From: Riptortus pedestris
Lineage: Eukaryota; Arthropoda; Insecta; Hemiptera; Alydidae
Length of the DNA: 64,000 bases
Direction of reading: 5' to 3'
NCBI GenBank assembly: GCA_019009955.1
Contig: CM032228.1
Span: 176,494,001-176,558,000, forward strand
In this document: one piece after another, positions 1 through 11,300 of the stretch
Layout of the letters: each line of letters opens with the position of its first letter
How positions within the stretch are numbered: the first letter of the stretch is position 1
The notes under the pieces: model-generated
What the model was told of the DNA's origin: nothing
Seen by the model: the letters and a program-made list of their open reading frames with translations, nothing else
Database searches by the model: none
Program-made: the position numbers and the translations under genes

Positions 1-41
<41 letters not shown>

Positions 42-46
42 TGTAT
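1..46. repeat. (GT)n microsatellite at window edge
   Basis: An uninterrupted GT run opens the window and decays to GTTTGTGTATG at its right edge. It probably extends beyond the window. Confidence 0.95.
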
Positions 47-240
47 GTTAGGAATCTGTAGATAAGTCACCCAACTTTGGATAGTAACATAAATTTGACG
101 TTAATCAATAAACAATCATTTTTTAATTTCTTTCTTTTTCTCCCCATAGTACCCCTATGAGGAGTTATTTATTTGAATACATGTTCCATTGCCACATGGC
201 ATATTACATGTATGATTATTTTTAAATACATTTTTATTTT

Positions 241-243
<3 letters not shown>

Positions 244-328
<85 letters not shown>
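244..328. repeat. (TA)n microsatellite inside the LINE 3' UTR
   Basis: About 42 TA units lie where the homologous copy at 58.3 kb has only a few bases (ATTTACA between TTTACAAT and GTTAATC). The tract therefore expanded after the element spread. Confidence 0.95.
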
Positions 329-329
<1 letters not shown>

Positions 330-617
330 GTTAATCAACTATCTACTCAAATATAAAAGAAATAATAATAATATTAAAATAAGCAAGATAGTTACAAATA
401 AAATCAATAAATGAAATGAAAAAGTAAATAAATAAATAAAATAAGAACAAAGAACATATCAATTAAAGTTAAACTCAACCGATGTTTAATTATGTGCGCC
501 AATGTAAGGTAAATATATTGAATTATGATTCCCATTCCTCACAATCAACTTTACATTCTAATGTATTTTTGCTACATCCAAATCTATAATTTTGATAAAC
601 TTTATAAGTTCTTTATT

Positions 618-830
618 TTATTTGTTAAATATAATATGAGGTGGTTCTGGCCAATTACCACCTTTTAAAATTTTATTCATTATTAAATTTGATCTATTTT
701 GGTTAAATGTTGAAAAGTCATAAAGTACTTGTAAAAACGTTACTGTCGTCTGTGAGTCACAAGTACATTTGTCATTGTCTAGAATTTCAAATCTTGTTAG
801 ATAATGTCCTTGTCTGTCCATGTTCCTTTA
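618..830 (-). pseudogene. Degraded C-terminus of a LINE ORF2 protein
   Basis: The minus strand reads GHYLTRFEILDNDKCTC followed by a remnant of the downstream Cys/His segment and ending NWPEPPHIIFNK. This matches the general pattern of the C-terminal domain of jockey/R1/CR1-like reverse transcriptases: a TGHG..YL.RF segment, a C.C pair, an HLL..C pair and a terminal W-P-P motif. The second His/Cys pair is lost and a stop codon lies just upstream (TAA in TTCTAAAGG), so it is not functional. In the other copy near 58690-58860 the same frame is more broken. The identity is a pattern match from memory of the family, not an alignment. Confidence 0.5.
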
Positions 831-979
831 GAAATTGTGTGCATTTGTGATGGCGACTCTTAATTGTGTTGTAGTTGTTGTGAGTTATATTTGGTATGTA
901 TGATGTAAGCTGTAAGATTTGTTACATGTCGTCCATTCTCAGTTCCACTTATGTATTTTGTAATTACTTATTTTTGCAG

Positions 980-1197
980 GTGGTGATGGAGGAGCGGGAA
1001 CTGGTGGTTGGAGGAATTCTAGTAACCGGTGCCCTTTTGCTTCTCATCGCCGCCACCCTGGCTGTGTTCTTCTGCTGCCGCCGCCGGAAGTCCGGGTCTG
1101 GCTCAGACCTGGAATCCGAACCGGCCAAACCCACCCCGACCAGGACCAATGGCTTCCTCTCTCTCAAGACACCTCTCATATCCACCAAGGCTTTGGG
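980..1197 (+). CDS. Internal or first coding exon of a single-pass membrane protein
   Basis: A T-rich acceptor ending TTTTTGCAG (AG at 978-979) and a strong donor GGG/GTGAGT (GT at 1198) enclose one open frame of 72 codons plus two bases, so the following intron is phase 2. The only Met is at 986-988 (codon 3 of the exon), and a purine-rich context makes it a plausible start, with GTGGTG as 5' UTR. The peptide runs MEEREL, a hydrophobic helix from VVGGILVTGALLLLIAAT to LAVFF, then CCRRRK, then a Ser/Pro/Thr-rich tail. This is the layout of a short extracellular N-terminus, a transmembrane helix, a palmitoylatable Cys pair with basic stop-transfer, and a cytosolic linker. Synaptotagmins start this way, but no C2 domain lies in the window, so the family is a guess. 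GC content and codon use differ sharply from the AT-rich surroundings. The other exons are not in view, or not recognised. Confidence 0.8.
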
Positions 1198-2022
1198 GTG
1201 AGTACCTCATCTCTAATTTATTACTATTTTAAGTCCTATTTTACACTTATTTACTATTGATTACTATATATATGTATATGCACATAGCTTATAGTCAAGC
1301 ATGTTTAAATATCCTAAAACATTTCTTTCCTTTCTGTTTCCTTCTTCAAACTCTTATTACTTTAGCACCGAATGCTTTCAGGTGAAGGAAGGCTAGTCTT
1401 CCTGAATTAAAACATTATTTTTAAATAGCGGTTTCACCTCATTAATGACATTTTCAGGCCTGTATTTAAAAAAATAAAAATAAAGCATGAATATTGCTTG
1501 AGTAAGGGTGAATAAGGTAGCTAACACAGACAACCCCGTCAATCTACTTTACAATAGCTAGAATATACCCGTTCTCTAGCAATATTCTTGTCGCTTTTTG
1601 TTTATTTTTTTAATTAAGCCTGAAGATTTAACTGATGTAGGGAAACCGATAGTTAAAAATAACGAATTAATGCCAAAAGACTACATCTTTTTTTTTTAGT
1701 AGCGGGGGATCCTGGAACAACTATCACTTAAGACTATAATGATTTTTTTTATCGCATTAATAATTCATTACATACATGAACTTTTACCTTCCGCCAACGA
1801 TTCGGTGCACAAGTTCATCAAGTAATTAGCCCCTCTTTGTTTAAGCCTATTTAAAAAGGTGGTAATATGTATTATAATTTAAATCAAAATCTGTTACATT
1901 AAAATAATTCAATACCATCATACTATCACCCTGAAATTAATGTTGAAAGATATAAATGCGGCATGAAATGACTATATGGATAGTTTAATATAAGTATTCA
2001 AACAATACTCAAAGATCAAGGC

Positions 2023-2074
<52 letters not shown>

Positions 2075-4706
2075 AATGTTCAAACGAGTCGTAACTAATA
2101 AAGGGAAGGGTTCATGAGAGAGAATTAATAATAGTCACTACTAATGCTATTGGTTGATGGATGGTCACTGAAATGTCGAACGCTTAGTTGAGATCGTTGC
2201 TAATTTATTGAAATCTAGAAGTTATTGTCCTGAATTAAACTCACAGTCGAATTGGTCTGGAGGGGATCAAAGGAGAAATTCAATGCAATGTGACCCAGAG
2301 CCCTAAAAGTATAATTACATGGGTCGTTAATTGTTAGTATATTTTAGATAATAAATAAATTGTATGACTTTATGGTTTTTGTGCTTTGATATCTTACTTT
2401 GTTTCTTTGAACTCACTTATTTCCAAATTTAGCTTTGTTAAATTTTTCCTATTTTCTTCTCTTCCTCCTTTTTTTTATTTATTTTCATTATTCTTGTTAA
2501 TAACAACTGACAGCGATATGCTTGCGAAAGACGGGACTATCTTAAATAAATATTTTATTTGTAGAGGTATCACTTAATAAAGACGATCTTCCTTCTTCTG
2601 AAGACAAGTAGTAATATTCATGTGAAATGACCTGACAAAATAAGACACAGGTTTGCTTTAATTTTACAACGAAACTAAAACCACTCCAACCACTAATGAC
2701 AAGATCTAAAACTGAGAATGAATGATGTATGAGATGAATAGAAACAGACGCTATTATGGGAGTCATTTCATCCCACAGGCTCATTTATCTCATCGCCAAT
2801 GATTCTGAGAAATACTACTGAAATGATTTTTTTTTATAACTCCAATGTGAAAGTATTAAAAATATTATGAAAAAGTATGAACTAAAAAAAAAGAATAATA
2901 TTTTAGACTTTCTGACAATCCTATACCACGGACATGATTGAAACATATTTTTTTTCCAGGATTTATAGAATTGTTATTTCTCCATCAAAATTTTAATTAT
3001 GCAATGATTCCATTTTTCTTTTTTATCTAGTACAACTAGTGTGGGGTCTTCGATATATAATATTAAATTATTTTTTTTATTTTTATTCAACCACAATTCA
3101 TTCTTTACTCACATTTACTTTATATACATATTTCTAGTTTCAGAAACTATACCTACCTACTCATGAGGTTATTAAAATTGCAATTAATAAAAAAATAACT
3201 ACACAAAAGTAGCTCCTGAGGTGCATATTGTCAACATTTTCACTAAAAGAAGCTTATTTTTAATTAGCTACATTATCATTGCTCGAATTTTACTCACAGA
3301 CTATGAGGGTTGGCGAGCAATAAGTGTGATATTAATCTTCTAAAGATAATAGTCCAAGCGATAAGATTAGTATGATTTGAGATAAAAGAACTTTGCATTA
3401 ATACGAAGTAGAAGTGTTTGCCATTAATTAAACATCTGGATCTGTAAATATCCTTTTAACATTTGAGATAATTATAATATATTACCTATGGTTTTACTAC
3501 GAAATATTTGTTTATTTCTGGACAACTCGGAAAGGTAGGGTTGAATCAAATGTTAGCGAAAGTATAGGTTTCCTAGTTTATTGTTGGTATCATCTATTGT
3601 GTTTATTTCTCTGGCACACATAACATAATAAAAATAATTTATTTATTGAGATGCTGGAAGGCAAGGTAACCCATTGATTACAACCAATAAAAGTTCTTTG
3701 CCCTCCAAAAGTATTTATTACGGCTGCTATGCTATATTTATTCAAACTGCACGACTATAACCAGGTACTAATAATGGAGCTTGTTCTTCCAATAAGCAAT
3801 TCGCCTTATAAATACAGGACAAAGCCTTTTTATTTTTCCTGGTCTACATTTTATTGAACATGAAAATAACCCACAGTATCATAATGAAATTGATTATATT
3901 ACTACTAAAGAACCAACTTTTTGTAAATGTAAACAATTAAATAAGTACATTCCAGATGAAAGAATGAATATAACTGGTAATCGCAACGAATAAAATTGAA
4001 AGCTTTAAAATGTCATTTGAGTAAATTGCTCTGGTGCTCCCATTGATATTCTGGGCTAAAATTAGCTCCAAAAGATCCAGAGAGTATTCTACTTAGCTAA
4101 GCACCATCTTGAGTTGACACTTTTCTGGTTCATGAATAAAAGCCGAGATCAATAAAGGCTCGCTTAGAGAATTGAACCCGATTGAGACACTTTATTCATA
4201 TCTATGTCTTTGTGGATATTGCTAGTTTTAGACTGGCACATTTATATTAATAAGGTAATTAAATATTAAAACCAATTAGTTTTTAATTAATTACTAGCAG
4301 ACAGGTTTCTAGGGAATATTTTAGAGCAAATTTAACTAGCAGGTTTAATTATACGGTCCATAAGAAGAGTGCTTTGGCTAGCGGTACTTCATCACCAACA
4401 GGTCTCTCGATGTCATGGCCAGCTGACAACCTTCTATTCACTTCCATCCTCATGCATGCTCTCGAGTATATTTTTTTAAAAAAAATTACGGTTTCAAATA
4501 ATAACCTTAAGAATATAAGATTATAACTTGAACCTACAAAAACAAAAGATTTATCACTAGCCTAAGTTATCTGGAGGTCAATCAATCCATAATTGTTTAT
4601 ATTCATATATATTAAACAGGTATTAAGTATATTATTCTGATTTAAATAGTGATAAATATAATTTATGAATGAATAATATATTTTTAACATCCACGCATTA
4701 AGAAAG
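1198..4706. other. AT-rich non-coding stretch, probably intron
   Basis: Apart from a (TA)n tract near 2026 this stretch has only short homopolymers and stop-rich frames. Small open frames near 2386-2577 and 2542-2784 are low-complexity Phe/Ser/Leu peptides with no recognisable domain. I see no transposon ends. Confidence 0.5.
2026..2072. repeat. (TA)n microsatellite
   Basis: An uninterrupted run of about 23 TA units. Confidence 0.95.
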
Positions 4707-4718
4707 TAATTCATGAAT
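4707..4718. repeat. Target-site duplication, left (FB copy 1)
   Basis: TAATTCATGAAT, identical to 5347-5358 on the other side of the element. Confidence 0.8.
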
Positions 4719-5346
4719 TATTGTCATACCTCTCGGTGGAGACCGTCGTCATTGGCTGATGGTTGAGTACCGCTGGCAAGCGCTTTCGATGCGATGGCAT
4801 CATCTTCAAGCCTGTTGATAGTGTACTGAGTTGCTTGTCCGTCAGTCAGTGGGTTTTAAGCTCTGTTCACCGTATTAGTTGTTTACGTTTAGTCCAGATC
4901 TGTTTACTTACCATTAAGATCTGTCACACGAGGGATGTTGATGTTCATTAATCATGTTGATGTTAACAACCCACCACACATAACAATTTACCTGAACACT
5001 AACACACTGTTGACAGATCTGAGTAGTAAATAAAAAGATCTCGATTCAAACGTAAACAACCCACCACACGAAAACAATTTACCTGAACATCAACATCCCT
5101 CGTGTGACAGATCTTAATGGTAAGTAAACAGATCTGGACTAAACGTAAACAACTAATACGGTGAACAGAGCTTAAAACCCACTGACTGACGGACAAGCAA
5201 CTCAGTACACTATCAACAGGCTTGAAGATGATGCCATCGCATCGAAAGCGCTTGCCAGCGGTACTCAACCATCAGCCAATGACGACGGTCTCCACCGAGA
5301 GGTATGACAATAATATCATTTATATTGGCGGTTCTAACCCTTTATT
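4719..5346. mobile_element. Family FB copy 1: long perfect palindrome with 12-bp target duplication
   Basis: Two 231-bp arms (4717-4947 and 5084-5314) are exact reverse complements as far as I can read, separated by 136 bp. The same 61-residue open frame occurs on both strands, which confirms identity over that part. The spacer is itself repetitive: AACAACCCACCACAC starts two units of about 91 bp at 4966 and 5057. A one-sided tail after the right arm (ATCATTTATATTGGCGG to CCCTTTATT) is shared with the other copies. TAATTCATGAAT flanks the element at 4707-4718 and 5347-5358. A 12-bp duplication of this kind suits target-primed insertion more than a cut-and-paste transposon. No protein is encoded. 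Confidence 0.85.
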
Positions 5347-5358
5347 TAATTCATGAAT
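5347..5358. repeat. Target-site duplication, right (FB copy 1)
   Basis: TAATTCATGAAT, identical to 4707-4718. Confidence 0.8.
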
Positions 5359-7962
5359 ATTTAATAATAATTTTACAAGTTTTCCATGAAAAATCTCCTT
5401 TAAGTACCCATTCACTAAAATAAAATATTACTGATATTCAACTGTGCTATAAATGAATGAGTTAAGAATCAATCACTTCCAATGAGTATTAGTGAAACCA
5501 ATACGTAATTTGGGTTTATAATATAAAAGTGCAATGAAAAAAAAATATAATGTTGATAATAATTTTTCTTCATAAAATATAGTCTAAAACAATTAATTAA
5601 TTTTAAGCTTAAATTACGTTTAAAGTTTATATTACTTGTTATTAAATTACTGGTTTGCTGAGAGGTGTAATTGTCATAGACGTAAAAGTAGTAACTAATT
5701 TAAATGTAAATGATATTGAGATGCAGGACCTCTCCCTGCAGCATTTAATGCAATATTGTTACCACTTCCCTACCTACAATTTTTGGCTGGAAAAGAGAAA
5801 TAAATGTAAAATAGAAGAGTGAACCCCGCCCAGAAAGGTCAACCATCCCAATTGTAGATCCATTTTAGGCACAGTGTATAAATTTGATGTCTATCTTCAC
5901 TACCTCTTATTTACGTCAAGTCTATAACAGTTCCAACGTTTCTGGAAGCATTACAAATGATTGGAGCTCTCAAGAATCATTTTAGATTGACGGAGATGAT
6001 TCTGGATGACCACTTGGAAGTAGAAAACTGAGCTGTCACACTGGATAGCTTTATAGTTTTCATTAGTCTATTGCATGAAGACTAACTATTATGTACACAG
6101 TGTACTCTCTCCCTGTGAGACTGTAAAAACTATTGCGACATGTATGTATAGAAAACTCTCACACATTACTGACAAACTAGAGAAAAACTCATTTGGTGGA
6201 TTCTCTTGTTAAAAAAAAATAAATTATTTCATTTTAAGATTCTGTAAAAAATGGAGTCACAAAATTGTCATCTGATCAACACTAGTGAATGCCAGCAAAA
6301 CTTAAACTCTTACCTAGGAACTCCGGAAAATAAAAATTGTAGCCATGAAGAGCAGTACAGACAGTGGGTGTGAAACGATTCCAAAGTAATGGATTTCAAA
6401 GACGAGCCTGATAATACCTAAGGTTACTATTATGAAAGACTGAATGAGCTAATTGGAGCACGACGAGAAAATGGACCTAGCCAGGGTTTCCACAGGTATT
6501 CTATGGTATACTGAGAGGTGCAAAACAGTGAATCAAGCCCATGTAGAGGAAGCTGGATAAACTGAAAGGCAATTCGTGGTCCAAATTGGATTCTTGCTTG
6601 ATCTTGCTGCAGTCTGGAAGAAATGGTCTAAGATCGTGGCATACGCTCAAATCCTAAAATGTCTTTAGCTTCTAGGAGTAAATGTATTTATCTAGAAATT
6701 TCAGATCAAACAATTTCAATTTTGATAAATGTTTTGCAAAACGTCTGCATGAAAATACTTTAAGCATCAACCGAAATGAAAAAGCGTCAAATGTACCCAG
6801 AAATAAACGAAGTGTTGTAAATTTAAGCTTTTAGTAATTACATTAATAATAATGTTTCATTAAGCAGAATATTAAAGAATAAATGATTCACGTCATTGTT
6901 TATTTAAATATGTAGAGCTTCGCTCTTGATGATGCTTTGACTTTCAAATTTTAGAGAAAATTTTGAGGTTTTTACGGTAACATAATAAAGAAGAGAAATC
7001 TATGTTTGAAATAAGAGATATGTATTACTTAAAACCCTAAACAGTTTTGATATCGACAAGAGAGAGAGAGAGCGAAATACTTCATAAAGGACCTTCTTTA
7101 CATTCAAATGACCTTTATAGACTCATCCCTTTTAGTGATATTTCACCATCTGATTACTTAAGTAAACGCAGCACCATTGACAGTACAAGTAAATACTCCT
7201 TCTTTAGTGACTGATCAAGAAATGGAGTCCAAAAAGCATGCAGTTAAACTCAATTGCTTTTTCTAGTGAATCAGGAAATTCTAACAAGAAATGGATGTGC
7301 CTAAATGCGAGAAATGGAATTCAGTTAGCCATAAATTTTGTTTTATAAAATCTACATCAACTGTCGTTATTGTATTTTTATATCACAACTACATCAAATG
7401 AAAGAAATGGAAGAAAAGAAAACTTTTAATAATATATCCCTCTATGTGATATTTGAAGAATAGTGTAATAAACTTTCTAATTTGCAATATGCCAAGAGAT
7501 TTTAAAACCGCAATAGATCATATAAGGATTTATTAATTAGTGTTTAGGATTCGTTGGTGGAATGACGAATTGTTAGCAGGAAATAGGATGTCTGTAGCTT
7601 GGAGGGCTATCACAATCCTTGGATGGTTTCCATATTTCACAGACAAATGTCTACAGTTAAGTGAGGGATGAATGGCTGTCATATTTCCCTTCTCCATTCT
7701 CAACATCATTAATCACCTCAAAAGGGTTCCTTCACTGTTCATACAAAGAGGATTCACGCGCATCAAAAACGGTAGATGCCTTCACATATTATTCGAGGGA
7801 ACTTCCAGCTAGTTTATATGGTACAATGGTGTTATACATAATCTTTACGTATTCAGACGTTTAATTGGAACGATAATTAGTGAATGATACAGATTCTACC
7901 TTCTGATATAACTCTCTTACGCTTTTAGAACATACTAATGAATGGAATAGTAATTATTTCCA
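5359..7962. other. AT-rich non-coding stretch with a possible coding relic
   Basis: This is mostly unique AT-rich DNA. Between about 6240 and 6800 the base composition is more balanced, and short open pieces interrupted by stops can be read on the + strand (for example NELIGARRENGP near 6450 and LLDLAAVWKKWSKIVAYAQ near 6590). It may be a decayed coding relic, but I cannot assign a family. A short GA tract lies at about 7058-7072. Confidence 0.3.
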
Positions 7963-8388
7963 GGAGCGTAGGAAATCTGGATTAGCCGAAGAGGAGAGCT
8001 TCTGATTTAGCATGGAAACTGGTTCGGTGCTGTGGAACCCTCAAGATGTTCATCTTTGTGCATTCACTCTACTAGAAACTTCATTGCCATTCACGTCTTG
8101 GAACATATACCGATCAGCTCTTAATGAATTCCAATTTTTGCCACACCCAATACATCTACACCATCACAATCGTTTCTTACAGAACAGAAGAGATCAGCCA
8201 CATCAGTTGAATGAATGTCCAGATTCTCCGTTTCCCTTAAAAGGCCCAAAAACTTTCCAGTTCTCTTTGATGAGTGGCATGCTCGTTGTTAAACATTGCA
8301 GCTGTTTGAAGATAAGTTGTAGTTTGTCAACTCATACTTGACAAAGTCTATATTTAGTCAGTTTACGTTACGTGTACCTTTTTAATAA
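7963..8388 (+). other. Weak candidate terminal exon
   Basis: A splice-acceptor-like TTATTTCCAG precedes GAGCG at 7963, and an AATAAA signal lies near 8382. If joined to the phase-2 donor of the 980-1197 exon, the frame would add G-SVGNLD and then stop, giving an alternative short C-terminus. A 109-codon open frame at 8012-8341 lies inside, but it has no recognisable domain. It could equally be chance. Confidence 0.15.
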
Positions 8389-11300
8389 ACCTGATTCTGA
8401 ACGAAATTCTCACTTTTCTTCTTGATCCCTTTGGAGTTAGATATCATTACGTATAATTGTACAGGAAACCACTATAAGTCCATCTCTTGCTTCTTTCCAT
8501 GGAAATAAAAACTTCTAGCTCACTGTAATAATCACTTCCTGGCTTATAGATTTTCTGAGTTGCGATTGCCATCTCCAATAATTTTGATGCATATGTTGAA
8601 AAAGAAGATTAATTAATGCTTATGAGAAGCATAAAATATCTCTTGTATGCAGAATTATTAAATATAAAAGAGATAATAATTTTATAAATATTACATATCA
8701 TCCCATCCTAAATACATTAGCTATTATGTATATGAAATAGAATCAAACTCAACCTAATAAAAAATAAAATACAATTTCGATTTTTTTTATGGTGTTACCT
8801 TGAGGAATGAATCTAAGTCAATTCATTCGGCATCATCCTGTATACAGATTGAAGAAATAACACTTCAATTTCAGTAGACCAAAATACATTATTAGCAGTT
8901 ATGACATTTTAATACTGAACTAAATTCATGTCAGTGTCATCATTGACAGAAAATATCAACATACTTCAAATTATTTTCCTAGTACCTAATTTTTTTTTCT
9001 TCTTTTCCAATCATGCATTCATATTCTTTTCTCTATTTTCTAATACAACACAACCGAAGGAGTTTACCAGCAGACCTTTCCTCCCGTAGACTTATCTTCA
9101 ACATTATAGAGAATACTTTTTTTAACTAGTGCTTATTAGAAATATTCATTTTTCCCCTTTTCTAATTCCTTCAAAACGTATTTTCACTTCACTTGAAGAG
9201 TAAATTCAAATAATACTAACAAGCTTTGTTCCACTGAATGTGACCTACATCTTATAATTAACTAAATAAAATCATTTGCCATATTTGTTTTCAAAATACT
9301 GCACCCTCTATTTACCGAAATTGTCATTTGACCTTTTATAAAGTCATTAATTAACTTTCAAATCACATTTACCAGTGCAAATTTATTAACAATGTCAGTA
9401 CTAATAATATTGTCTGAACATGAAGGTGAAGTATTGGAATTGCTACTCATGTATTAAGAGTTGTATTTTCTAATTCATCTATTTTAATTTCAGTTAGAAC
9501 AAATACAAGACTCCTTAACAAAAAATTATAATTATTTAAAAATGCGCTTCTGGGGTGCTTATAGAAAATAGAAAAATTCAGTCAAAATAGCTATCAAAGA
9601 ATAAGTGGTCGACATTTACTTGCCAAATACTCTTTCTAAATTGTTCCCCATGGTCTGGAAACTTTTTCACTATCCTTTCCCTCCACCAATATATTATATA
9701 TTTAATACTAATTTAAATTCCATGCGTGTGTACAATTATCGTGTACAAGTTGGTACAATTTGATATTTGTTTTTTTAACAAATATAGTAGTTTCAATGTT
9801 TCATATTTGCCGTCGCTCGGCATCATAGACGTTGGCGTAACTTTTCTTTGGCTTGCATAGATTGAATATCATAATGAGACAATTTAAATTTTTGGGTGAA
9901 TAAATCACCCTGGAGGTATTCTGCTGAAATTGGACTTGCATACCCCGATTCCCAACATCATATTATTATTAATCAAACCAATTTTTAGTAGTCTCTTAAT
10001 CCTTCAAATATCAATAATAGTTCTTACTAGAAATTTACATTTTCTAGGAAGATAACAATGATCATCTCTGTGTTTTTCTTACTCTCCCCACAAGACCCAA
10101 ATGGCTAATTTCGTAATTATAAAAAAATGGCTTTAACAAAATCTTTGATAGTTTAATTAAGTGAGGTGCACTGTCAGTATAAATATGAAAAGGTCAGGGT
10201 AAAAGCAGACTTTATGAACTCAGCTTTCATATGGTAGGTCATGATATTTCTTAATCTCTAAATCTGGCTAAATATAATATAAAACTTCAATGATTTCCTA
10301 CAGTTATTTAATGTACGTTTATTTAGTTAAATGGCTCTAGCATATGCATAAATTCAACTCTTCCCTTTGCGAAGAATTCACGAAATCTCTCTCCATCGTT
10401 GTAAACTTAAATAACCACAAAATTTTGTATTACATACTATAAGTTATTGTACAATAGAAGATTATGCTAAAAACTATATAGCTATCATGATTCCTGGAAG
10501 GCCCCTTATTAATAGGGCTATATTAAATAAGAATAGGAAAGCTGTGGTAAGAATAAGTGATTTTTATTACTACACGATACGGGAGGTGGTTGTTTTTGGC
10601 CAAAGAATGTTTCGGGAAATCGAAAAAATGAAAATCGAACTTACCATGGAATTAAATTCCAAATTTAAAAAAAATAGAATAAAATTACGATTAATATTCG
10701 CGGAAACGTTTTTTATTAATTTAAATATTGTTTATAAACTTGTAAATATGTTTTCCTACAGTGTTATTAGCTGATTTCTCCTAGGGGTAATCTATGATTC
10801 CGGCTGTACTCATGACGCTATTTTAGAAATATATCTTCACTCAACTACCTACACAAATTTGTAGTTATGGAGAATAACGCCCATCAAATTTATATCTCTT
10901 AGGGAAATAATTTCAATTTTTGATCCACTATAACTATAACAGTCAAGCAAGAAAAAATAAAACAAAGTAAGGTTTACCACCTTCTTCGGAGGTACTATAG
11001 AGCTCAGATCCTTACGAGACATTGGATGTAATTTTTTAACCTTTTTTTTAATTTTCAAAAAATGTATAGTAAAAAATACCATACGGGAGCTGATTAATTT
11101 TAGCTTATATTTCACTAAGTAAATTATTTGGAATGAAGTAGTGACGCACTGGCTAATATCTCAGGTAATATCTCTATCCAAACGTTTTTAACAATTCTTG
11201 ATGTATACGTTTTTGTATATATATTAAAATTAATTAATGACCCTTTTTGAGTGTCTATTAAGACAGAGTGTTTATTCTGAAGGATAAAAATATGTTATTT

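Larger units (their letters stand above)
157..848 (-). mobile_element. 3' end of a non-LTR retrotransposon (copy 1)
   Basis: This stretch is repeated in direct orientation at 58278-58876, with clear homology along its whole length apart from a (TA)n tract found only here. Read on the minus strand it carries a degraded pol C-terminus (about 830-618) and then an AT-rich 3' UTR ending in AAATAAATAACTCCTCAT, as expected for a 5'-truncated LINE of the jockey/R1/CR1 kind. Homology between the two copies stops abruptly at the same base (GCATTTGT) at 848 and 58876. No target-site duplication is apparent. The clade assignment is inferred from a short peptide only. Confidence 0.6.

Noticed and set aside
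4763..5268. Identical 61-residue frames on opposite strands
   Set aside because: They are the two arms of the FB palindrome read in each direction, not two genes.
4719..5346. Hammerhead ribozyme in the FB arms (CTGATGG and CGAAAG motifs)
   Set aside because: The CTGATGA-like and GAAA-like boxes lie on opposite arms and do not form the three-helix arrangement; the core base after CTGATG is also wrong.
8012..8341. 109-codon frame with Met start
   Set aside because: No domain, no good codon bias and no conserved motif; kept only as part of a weak exon candidate.
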